A program made the position numbers and the translations under genes. The notes beneath the pieces were generated by a model. The model made no database searches. It was not told where the DNA came from and worked only from the letters and a program-made list of their open reading frames with translations. From Calditrichia bacterium (GTDB taxonomy: Bacteria; Calditrichota; Calditrichia; RBG-13-44-9), in NCBI GenBank assembly GCA_026991005.1, contig JALXCH010000093.1, forward strand, positions 1 through 8,188: a stretch of 8,188 nucleotides of DNA, read 5' to 3'. Of this stretch, positions 1 to 5,403 are shown piece by piece (the stretch's first letter is position 1; each line of letters starts with the position of its first letter).

Positions 1-1730
1 TGCCAGTAAATCAACTGCTGGATGTTCTCCCGAAACAGGTAGAAATGAATTTCAGGCAGATACCAGCTATCGGTACGAAATCCTCCACCCCATCCCACAC
101 TGGTTTTCCTTTCCGGTTGTAAATCCGGATTTCCACTGGCCCGGGCATCGCCCACCCAGAACAAACTGTTAAAATCCGGATAGCGCACACTGCGAGCAGC
201 GGAAACGTAGAGAGAAAGATTCCGGAGTACATCGGGAGTTAAAGAAACTCGCAAAGAAGGATATCCCGCTGCTTTTTCATTAAAATATCGCATTACCCGA
301 AACGCCGGTTGAATCCGCAGATTGCGCCACAGGTAACGCCAGGCAGGTAAATGCCATTCCAGATTGCCATAAGCGCTCACGCTGTTGCGCCGGTGAACTC
401 CCATGCTGTTTTCTGGATAAAGGAGATTTTGTTGGTTCAAATACTCCTGAAACGCCTCTCCCCCCACAGTAAACAACAGGCGAGGATTGATTTGCCAGTG
501 TAAATTTAACGTGGCCTGGAGGTTGCGATTGGTTTGTTGGGTGGAATAACGGGTATAAACCACCGGGTCGTTCTCGTTGTGATAATGCTGCTGTAAATTG
601 ACGATGCCCGCCTGCCATTCCACCTGAACGTTGTTTCCCGGAAAAAATTGTTGAGAAATTTGCGCAGACCATTGACGTTCCTTAAGGAAAGCCCCGTAGT
701 TCAAGTATTCATTAAAATAAGGAGAAGGCAATCCCCGAACGCCGTGATGCCACGAAGCCGTGATAGCCATTTTGTTGATTCCCGTGTGCCGGACGCCTTT
801 CAGAAACACATCCCGGTTCCGGAAATAGGCGTTTTCCCGAACGTAAGTCTCCCCCTGATATTTATAGGGAAAATTCTGGCGGGCGTAATTCTGATGAAAA
901 TTACCAGTTGCGCCCCAGGTATCGCCTGCCCATTGAAACAGAATTCCCCCCGATGCCAATCCAAAACTTCCCAGGCGTCCGCTCAATTTCATATTTGTTT
1001 GTCGGGAAATGGTGTGGGTGTAAAAATGAACCACTCCTTCGAAAGCGCTGGAACCATATCGCGCGGTATTGCCCTGCAAATCCACTTCAACGCGCTCAAT
1101 CTGGTTCAACGGAATGCGGGAAATATCCACTTCTCCCGTTTGGGGATTGTTCAATCGCTGCCCGTCCAGCAGCACCAGAACCTGGGAGGCGCGGCTTCCG
1201 TGGATGCGGATTCGGGCACGACTCCCCTCCCCCGATACGGATTCCACCCGGACGCCGGCGACCTGCTCCAGCAGGGGACGAATGCCCAGAGAAGAAAATT
1301 GTTCGATTTCCTTTCTGGAAATAATTCGGACCGGTTGCGTGTTCCGGGAGATTTCAAAGGGGGACATAGTGCTGGAGACTGTTACCGTATCTCCGGGAAA
1401 AACAATGGGTTGCAGGGAAACAATCAGTTTGGTGGGCTGCCCCTCCTGAATTTGAACCAGATTGCGCACTTCGCTCTGGAATCCCGGAGCGCTGATAACC
1501 AGCCGGTAAAATCCGGCTGGAATGTTCTCCAGGGCAAAATAGCCATCCTCATCGCTCCGGGTGAAATAAGAGGTTCCTTCCAGTTCAATAAAGGCGTCCG
1601 GTAAAGGTTCGTTCAGATCGGCGCGAAAGACCCGACCATGCAAACGCACATTGCTCTGCGCATGTACCGTTTTGCTGAGCATTACCAGACTGATGATTAA
1701 AATTGCAATGATGTTCAGTTGTGTTTTCAT
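1..1730 (-). CDS. btuB: TonB-dependent outer-membrane receptor, BtuB-like (probable vitamin B12 transporter), 3' end off the left edge
   Basis: This would be an outer-membrane active transporter energised by TonB; cobalamin is the likely substrate because a cobalamin riboswitch precedes the gene. I translated the minus strand from 1730 to the edge and found 576 codons with no stop or frameshift. Domains in order: signal peptide (about 1-24, ending VHA-Q); carboxypeptidase-regulatory-like beta-sandwich (about 28-108); TonB box DTVTVSS at 114-120, close to the DTLVVTA of E. coli BtuB; plug domain (about 130-238) with RIRIHGSRASQVLVLLDG; then the barrel, including the GNPDLQPE motif at 533-540 that is typical of the family's C-terminal half. 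Perhaps 60-100 residues are missing beyond the edge. An in-frame ATG at 1742 lies directly on the terminator U-tract; I prefer 1730, with weak GGA seven bases upstream. Receptor identity is sure; substrate is inferred from the riboswitch. Confidence 0.88.
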   Translation of the reverse strand, partial: MKTQLNIIAILIISLVMLSKTVHAQSNVRLHGRVFRADLNEPLPDAFIELEGTSYFTRSDEDGYFALENIPAGFYRLVISAPGFQSEVRNLVQIQEGQPTKLIVSLQPIVFPGDTVTVSSTMSPFEISRNTQPVRIISRKEIEQFSSLGIRPLLEQVAGVRVESVSGEGSRARIRIHGSRASQVLVLLDGQRLNNPQTGEVDISRIPLNQIERVEVDLQGNTARYGSSAFEGVVHFYTHTISRQTNMKLSGRLGSFGLASGGILFQWAGDTWGATGNFHQNYARQNFPYKYQGETYVRENAYFRNRDVFLKGVRHTGINKMAITASWHHGVRGLPSPYFNEYLNYGAFLKERQWSAQISQQFFPGNNVQVEWQAGIVNLQQHYHNENDPVVYTRYSTQQTNRNLQATLNLHWQINPRLLFTVGGEAFQEYLNQQNLLYPENSMGVHRRNSVSAYGNLEWHLPAWRYLWRNLRIQPAFRVMRYFNEKAAGYPSLRVSLTPDVLRNLSLYVSAARSVRYPDFNSLFWVGDARASGNPDLQPERKTSVGWGGGFRTDSWYLPEIHFYLFRENIQQLIYW

Positions 1731-1742
1731 GATTTTTTCCAT

Positions 1743-1781
1743 AAAAAAAAGCCCCAACCTTCTCAAAGAAAAGATTGGGGC
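1743..1781 (-). terminator. Rho-independent terminator, expression platform of the cobalamin riboswitch
   Basis: Read on the minus strand, GCCCCAATCT (1781-1772) pairs with AGGTTGGGGC (1760-1751). This gives a 10-bp stem with one G-U pair and an 11-nt loop, followed at once by eight T residues (1750-1743). It lies between the riboswitch and the receptor start codon, so it should stop transcription before the gene when cobalamin is bound. The first possible ATG (1742) touches the last T of the U-tract. Confidence 0.9.
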
Positions 1782-1840
1782 TCATACTTTAAATATCTTA
1801 AAAACAGCGTAGAATTCAGTATTCCAAACCCAACCTTCCC
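1768..1840 (-). promoter_or_regulatory. Predicted antiterminator pairing between P13 3' arm and terminator 5' arm
   Basis: On the minus strand, GGGAAGGTTGGG (1840-1829) can pair with CCCAATCTTTTC (1779-1768) over 12 continuous positions, three of them G-U. The first segment supplies the 3' arm and part of the loop of P13; the second supplies most of the 5' arm of the terminator. The pairing therefore excludes both P13 (with its L5 contact) and the terminator, as an antiterminator should. The pairing is read directly from the bases; the regulatory role is inferred. Confidence 0.7.
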
Positions 1841-2008
1841 GCGAAGGTTTCACCGGGTTTTTCATTTCAGCCGGTCTCCTGACTCAGGGATCAACCTACT
1901 CGCTCGCCTTCCCATCCGAAGACAGTGGCTTAGTGAGCTTTCGTCCCCCATCACAGTTGCGGGGCAGTGGCGGATTCTCACCGCGCTTCCCGTTACTGAA
2001 ATGAAAAA
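1826..2008 (-). ncRNA. Cobalamin (adenosylcobalamin-type) riboswitch
   Basis: The minus strand shows the hallmark elements. P1 is a perfect 13-bp helix, 2008-1996 with 1870-1858. The conserved core CGGTGAGAATCCG and GCCCCGCAACTGT lies at about 1984-1953, and the B12 box GTCAGGAGACCGGCTG at 1883-1868. Downstream, a P13 hairpin has an inner stem AACCTT/AAGGTT (1849-1844 with 1837-1832) and an outer stem AAACCC/GGGTTT (1860-1855 with 1831-1826). Its loop CGCGGG contains GCGGG (1842-1838), complementary to CCCGC (1963-1959) in L5, the known kissing contact of the class. Three P1 bases are shared with the outer P13 stem. It precedes a TonB receptor and an intrinsic terminator, so it is expected to be an OFF switch for B12 uptake. 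Confidence 0.95.
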
Positions 2009-2036
2009 ATTAAGTGATAGACCAAATGACTGGAGA

Positions 2037-2065
2037 AATATAACAAAGAGGTAAAATCAGGACAA
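2037..2065 (-). promoter_or_regulatory. Candidate sigma70-type promoter for the riboswitch-receptor transcript
   Basis: On the minus strand, TTGTCC (2065-2060) is followed after exactly 17 bases by TATATT (2042-2037). This would start the RNA near 2030, about 20 bases before P1 of the riboswitch. Position and spacing are right for the leader; assignment is by consensus only. Confidence 0.6.
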
Positions 2066-2337
2066 GGAAGTTTTTTGTAAAAATAATTTTGTTCTGATTG
2101 AGCATTTTGTGGCGCGAGCTTGCAGAGTCATGAATCGTCTCAACAATAATGTAAACCCACAGATTCCATATCAGGCAACGTATTACCGCACACGGGTGGA
2201 GTCTATCCGCAGGAACCCGGGCATGAGCAGAATACTTCGCAAAAATCCTGGCGGAAATTCAGGGCGCCGATTTAAATTACAACGTGCCGTGCAGGAAATT
2301 TTTTCACTCTGTATAGTACTTAAAACGATACATTTAC
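2066..2337. other. Spacer with no convincing gene
   Basis: This stretch lies between the stop of the DUF2892 gene and the promoter of the riboswitch transcript. A GTG-started reading frame on the plus strand (2109-2348, 79 codons) has no recognisable domain, no clear ribosome binding site, and runs into the 3' end of the opposing gene; I do not call it. On the minus strand, CCTG and CAGG around 2249-2265 can pair and are followed by ATTTTT, which could be a weak terminator for the upstream operon, but the stem is only 4-5 bp. GC here is higher than in the 3056-3668 spacer, so a decayed gene cannot be excluded. Confidence 0.4.
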
Positions 2338-2520
2338 TTACTTCTTAGTAGTAATCCGAAACGGCAAATACAACGGGCAAAATCCAATAGCGCCGGTGAT
2401 TAAAGGGATAAATCCCAACAATCCCCACAAGGTTTTCGGTCCCCAGAAAACCAGCGAAATTAACACCACACCTAAAACAATGCGAACAAACTTATCAACA
2501 CCACCTATATTACTTTTCAT
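2338..2520 (-). CDS. DUF2892 (YgaP-type transmembrane domain) small inner-membrane protein
   Basis: A 60-residue inner-membrane protein matching the DUF2892 pattern: N-terminal MKSNIGGVDKFVRI, two hydrophobic helices (about 12-27 and 31-47), and the family signature WGLLGFIPLITG followed by GFCPLY with Cys48 at the end of helix 2. The positive tail ITTKK and the charged N-terminus suggest both ends are cytoplasmic. In E. coli YgaP this membrane domain follows a rhodanese domain; here it stands alone. The start at 2520 is set by TTGGAGG five bases upstream; an in-frame TTG at 2532 lies inside that ribosome binding site and is not the start. It is the last gene of a minus-strand trio, 18 nt after the DUF6132 stop. 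Biochemical function is unknown. Confidence 0.85.
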   Translation of the reverse strand: MKSNIGGVDKFVRIVLGVVLISLVFWGPKTLWGLLGFIPLITGAIGFCPLYLPFRITTKK

Positions 2521-2538
2521 GGCAACCTCCAATAAAAT

Positions 2539-2757
2539 CTATTTTTCATGGCTGTTATTGGATAATTCCTGCCGTTTAAAAAGCCGCCGATCCCATCCCA
2601 GAACAAATCCCATTAATGCCCCATATCCACTGGTAATAAAAGGATCCGTAGTTAACGGACAGGAACCGGTACGACATCCAATAAAGTAATAATAGGCATA
2701 TCCCAATAAACCTCCGGCGACGCCAAATAGAATAAATTTAAACCAGTACTTTTTCAT
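2539..2757 (-). CDS. DUF6132-like small membrane protein with a CxxxxC loop
   Basis: A 72-residue membrane protein with two helices: about 7-26 (FKFILFGVAGGLLGYAYYYF) and about 41-54 (ITSGYGALMGFVLGW). They are joined by a short loop IGCRTGSCPLTTDP carrying Cys28 and Cys33. Lysines at the N-terminus and DRRLFKR after helix 2 suggest both ends are cytoplasmic, which puts the two cysteines at the outer face. The pattern of a YYYFIGC..G.CP.T loop between two helices matches my recollection of the DUF6132 family; the name is less certain than the topology. It starts 7 nt after the DUF1858 stop, and its ribosome binding site (AAGGA) overlaps the end of that gene, so the two are co-transcribed and probably translationally coupled. 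Function is unknown. Confidence 0.78.
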   Translation of the reverse strand: MKKYWFKFILFGVAGGLLGYAYYYFIGCRTGSCPLTTDPFITSGYGALMGFVLGWDRRLFKRQELSNNSHEK

Positions 2758-2764
2758 TGATTAA

Positions 2765-3055
2765 TTATTCCTTCTTTTTTACCACCACCGAATCCTTATC
2801 CGGAAAATCGCTCAAAGCATCTTTGCCCTGATACTCAGCGTGTTTTTCGGCAACAATGCGGTTCAGGTCTTCCAAAATCTCATCCAGATTGGTAATCCCC
2901 TTCTCTTCGGCATTTTCCTGAAGCGTTCCCCAGATGGGTTCCCCACAGGCAATACACTTGATTCCGTACTCCATAAGCGGACGAACCAATTCAGGATATT
3001 TATTAACAATCTCTTCAATGGTGGTATCTCCCGTAATTACCGGTGTTGCACTCAT
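2765..3055 (-). CDS. DUF1858 domain protein with a CxxC motif
   Basis: A 96-residue soluble protein. Residues about 6-65 form a DUF1858 domain (as found at the N-terminus of ScdA/YtfE-type iron-sulfur repair proteins and alone in many small proteins): TTIEEIVNKYPELVRPLMEY, then GIKCIACGEPIWGTL with Cys34 and Cys37, then ENAEEKGI and a closing helix. The rest (about 66-96) is a charged tail ending VVVKKKE with no clear fold. No signal peptide is seen, so it should be cytoplasmic. The start is fixed by a strong AGGAG six bases before the ATG. It is the first gene of a three-gene minus-strand operon with two small membrane proteins. The cysteine pair suggests a redox, metal or sulfur role; this is inference, and no enzymatic activity is established for the domain alone. 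Confidence 0.88.
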   Translation of the reverse strand: MSATPVITGDTTIEEIVNKYPELVRPLMEYGIKCIACGEPIWGTLQENAEEKGITNLDEILEDLNRIVAEKHAEYQGKDALSDFPDKDSVVVKKKE

Positions 3056-3668
3056 TTCCGTCTCCTTATGCGTTTCGTTATAGACCCTGCAACGATTTCT
3101 TTTATATTACAGCAATTTGATGTACCCGGTATTTTAAAGTTACACCCTATTTTTTCCGTATTTTTTTCCGTCCTTTAGAGAACGTTTTAATAAACGATTT
3201 TCAGAATTTTCTTTTTCTTATGAAAGCAATAATGACATTTTGGAAAAAATTTATTATTTTTTGTGAATATTTTCCTGAATCTCTCCTGGTTATCCCAACT
3301 CCATCTTACCCGATAATGAGGAAATCTGTTTAGATAAAAGTTTAGATAAATTACTTCCATTTCCAGTATAAACGAATACCTTTATTCTGATTATTCTGTG
3401 AATTTCCCATTCATCTTTATTTTGCAATCGGTTGTTAAGTATTTTCAAAATATAGGGTTATCATTATTTTTTAAATAAAATTCATATTAAAAATTTAAAC
3501 AGATTTTTCCTCATTTATTATTATTATTTATCAAATAATATTTTCTATTAAAATTTGCTTGTATTTCGTCACATTTGTTATAGATTTGTCCATTATCTTT
3601 GTTTAAAAATTTGTTCTTTTTCAACATGAATTTACGTGAACCATACAATCTCAATTCAGGAAATTGAG
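3056..3668. other. AT-rich divergent spacer between the DUF1858 operon and the pseudo-receiver/RsbW gene
   Basis: About 610 bases without a gene, strongly AT-rich, with A and T runs and a TTA-type microsatellite near 3512-3531. Short tandem repeats are visible: GTTTAGATAAAA then GTTTAGATAAAT (3328-3351), and two copies of a T-run plus CCGT unit (about 3150-3171). It must hold the promoters of both flanking transcripts. No tRNA, riboswitch or convincing small reading frame was found. Confidence 0.7.
3555..3584 (+). promoter_or_regulatory. Weak candidate promoter for the pseudo-receiver/RsbW gene
   Basis: TTGCTT (3555-3560) and TATAGA (3579-3584) are separated by 18 bases, which would give an mRNA leader of about 75 nt. 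A Bacteroidota-type TAnnTTTG element (TATCTTTG, 3594-3601) lies just downstream as an alternative -7 box, without a well-placed -33 partner. In such AT-rich DNA chance matches are common, so this is tentative. Confidence 0.3.
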
Positions 3669-3670
3669 AT
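3648..3670 (+). promoter_or_regulatory. Perfect inverted repeat enclosing the ribosome binding site and start codon
   Basis: ATCTCAATT (3648-3656) is the exact reverse complement of AATTGAGAT (3662-3670). The 5-nt loop CAGGA holds the Shine-Dalgarno sequence AGGA, and the last two stem bases are the A and T of the ATG at 3669. As RNA this is a 9-bp hairpin covering the initiation site; as DNA it is a 23-bp palindrome that could be an operator for a repressor. The sequence is certain; the role is inferred. Confidence 0.6.
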
Positions 3671-4505
3671 GGGCAAAAGAATTCTAATCATAGATAATAA
3701 TACAAAATCATTAAGGAAGCTTTTCCACTACCTTCGGTTTTTGGAACATGAACTCACCTACACAGATAGCGCGGAAAACGCCCTGAAGATTCTGGAAAAG
3801 ACCGATTACGATCTAATCGTTACTCAATCTACTTTGCTGGATGCTGACATCACCCAGTTAGATGATCGGCTACGCGAAATCAATTTTACCGGAAAAGTCC
3901 TCCCTGTCATTAACGACCCACTTCTGAAAAAAGCATTAAACGATCTGTATTACGTGCGCTATTTCATCGAAGATCCCTACGATCTGGTGACTAACGAGAA
4001 GTTAATCAAAATGCTTCTCCAGATTGCCGAAATTCCCCAACTGGAAGAGCACCCGGAATGGTGGGATGCTTCCTTCCATCTCAAAATTCCCAGCATTTCG
4101 GAATTGATTGAGAAAGTCATTCATTTTTTAATTGACAAGGCCTCTCCTTTTCTGGATGATTCCCGGGTAAGGAACGCCTTTCAAATGGCCACCTCCGAAG
4201 CGCTGGCTAACGCCATAGAGCATGGCAACAAATTCGACGTGCTCAAAAAAGTGGATATTCAAATGGAGGTCTCCCACAAACGGATTGAGGTCACCGTTCA
4301 GGACGAAGGAAGTGGCTACAACTATCAAAATATAAACCACGATTTACGAAATTTGAACCAGGAATTCCAGAAGCGTGGGAGAGGACTTTCAATTATTCGC
4401 AAATATGCTGATGAAGTAGAGATTAAAGGAAACGGAAATATCATTACTTTTACGTTCCAGCTCCAGCCGGAAGCATCCAGCAAGAACAATAAACAATCCG
4501 CTTAA
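3669..4505 (+). CDS. Pseudo-receiver fused to an RsbW-like ATPase (anti-sigma factor kinase type)
   Basis: A 278-residue cytoplasmic two-domain protein. Residues about 3-118 have receiver-domain form (ILIIDNN, then YDLIVT), but the phosphoacceptor Asp is replaced by Gln53 (DLIVTQ), the acidic pair at the first strand is reduced to D9-N10, and the conserved Lys is lost (FIEDPYD, 99-105). It therefore probably cannot be phosphorylated in the usual way. Residues about 136-265 form a GHKL ATPase of the RsbW/SpoIIAB type: N-box E177, N181, H185 (EALANAIEHGNK), G1 box DEGSG (212-216) and G2 box RGRGLSII (236-243). Family members phosphorylate anti-sigma antagonists; no partner is encoded nearby. 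The start at 3669 has AGGA seven bases upstream; an in-frame GTG at 3636 has no good site. It converges on pgsA with 3 nt between the stops. Confidence 0.85.
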   Translation: MGKRILIIDNNTKSLRKLFHYLRFLEHELTYTDSAENALKILEKTDYDLIVTQSTLLDADITQLDDRLREINFTGKVLPVINDPLLKKALNDLYYVRYFIEDPYDLVTNEKLIKMLLQIAEIPQLEEHPEWWDASFHLKIPSISELIEKVIHFLIDKASPFLDDSRVRNAFQMATSEALANAIEHGNKFDVLKKVDIQMEVSHKRIEVTVQDEGSGYNYQNINHDLRNLNQEFQKRGRGLSIIRKYADEVEIKGNGNIITFTFQLQPEASSKNNKQSA

Positions 4506-4508
4506 AAA

Positions 4509-5117
4509 TTATCCCCGAAACGGTGAAATAAAAAATTCCCGTAACATCTGGATAATGAGGCGATAATTTTCGCGAATGTAAATGATAGCGGAAATCACTG
4601 TGAGCAGGGTAACAATGCTCATGGAAATACCGATAGCATCGGTATAACGCATCTGGTAGGTACTGCTCCCTTCACCGAAATAATTTAAATAGTTCACGTA
4701 AATTAGAATCATTGCAATGGTAACCATTTGTAAAAAGGTTTTCCACTTTGCTATAATATGAGTTACAATGGGGCGTCCGCGCCACAGGGCATAACTGCGG
4801 ATAATGGTTACCATAACATCTCGCGTTACAATGATAGCTACCATCCATCCCTTCACATAATGCATGGAGGCAAAAACAATGAGTGCCGAAGAAACCAGCA
4901 ACTTATCGGCCAGGGGATCCATAAACTGCCCCCAGGACGTAATCACCCCAAATCGACGGGCGTACCAGCCATCGTACCAATCCGTTAACGATGCCAGTGC
5001 AAACACCCCTGTGGAAATCAATTGTTCCCGCGGTGTACCCTGTAAAAAATAGTACAAAAACACCGGCGTTAGCGCAATTCTTAATATGGTTAACTGATTG
5101 GGTACGGTTAATTTCAT
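4509..5117 (-). CDS. pgsA: CDP-diacylglycerol--glycerol-3-phosphate 3-phosphatidyltransferase
   Basis: An integral inner-membrane enzyme that joins CDP-diacylglycerol and glycerol-3-phosphate to give phosphatidylglycerophosphate, the committed step to phosphatidylglycerol. Its 202 residues are close to the usual 180-200. The CDP-alcohol phosphotransferase signature is complete: D46, D49, G50, A53, R54, G63, D67 and D71, with the standard spacing. Further PgsA-type marks are the N-terminal NQLTILRI, the VTRDVMVTIIR segment (97-107) and AKWKTFLQ (123-130). Several hydrophobic helices follow (about 73-89, 91-106, 128-148, 160-182). The related phosphatidylserine and cardiolipin enzymes share the signature, but these segments point to PgsA. 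The start at 5117 has only a weak GGGA upstream. Its stop lies 3 nt from that of the convergent upstream gene, and I see no terminator there. Confidence 0.92.
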   Translation of the reverse strand: MKLTVPNQLTILRIALTPVFLYYFLQGTPREQLISTGVFALASLTDWYDGWYARRFGVITSWGQFMDPLADKLLVSSALIVFASMHYVKGWMVAIIVTRDVMVTIIRSYALWRGRPIVTHIIAKWKTFLQMVTIAMILIYVNYLNYFGEGSSTYQMRYTDAIGISMSIVTLLTVISAIIYIRENYRLIIQMLREFFISPFRG

Positions 5118-5403
5118 ATAATTCCCACATAAATTTTTTTAATTTATCAAGCGATTCCCCAAAATTCCACGCGAAATTTATTTCGTTTTTCCCCTTGAAT
5201 ACGCACCCGGAACATTACAAAAAGCGTTCCCATCCATATGGTTTATCCGGTTTAAACACATGCTTCCACAGAATGTCCGTGTCTCAACTACCATCCGGGC
5301 AAGTAAAAATACCGGATTGCCTCTTCCATTATTCACCATGCCGTATTAAATTTATTTCGAAAAAAACGAAAAACCTGTCGCGGAAAGATAGAGGTAAAAA
5401 ACC
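5118..5403. other. Divergent spacer between pgsA and polX with a 12-bp direct repeat
   Basis: No gene is seen in these 286 bases. AAATTTATTTCG occurs twice in the same orientation (5174-5185 and 5348-5359). Each copy is part of a small inverted repeat: CGAAAT-TT-ATTTCG (5172-5185) near pgsA, and TTTCG-7A-CGAAA (5355-5371) near polX. They could be operators or promoter-associated sites for the divergent genes. No well-spaced -35/-10 pair was convincing on either strand. Confidence 0.4.

Noticed and set aside
648..1604. 318-codon open frame on the plus strand
   Set aside because: It lies wholly antisense to the receptor gene, has no ribosome binding site and no recognisable domain; it is a codon-bias shadow.
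1..1785. Receptor as a broken pseudogene, suggested by several short ATG-to-stop frames on the minus strand
   Set aside because: Those frames are out of phase with the real one. The frame from 1730 reads without stops to position 3 with receptor motifs in order; it lacks a stop only because the gene leaves the window.
2521..2532. TTG at 2532 as start of the DUF2892 gene
   Set aside because: This TTG is part of the TTGGAGG ribosome binding site for the ATG at 2520, and the family starts at MKSNIG.
3117..3121. FNR/CRP-like half-site TTGAT upstream of the DUF1858 operon
   Set aside because: No matching ATCAA half lies at the required spacing, so a redox-regulator site cannot be supported.
3242..3275. 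GGAAAA and TTTTCC as a terminator stem
   Set aside because: The loop would be over 20 nt in an AT-only context and no transcript end is expected there; chance pairing is likely.
3636..3668. GTG at 3636 as start of the pseudo-receiver/RsbW gene
   Set aside because: It has no ribosome binding site, and the receiver fold begins immediately after the ATG at 3669, which has AGGA at good spacing.
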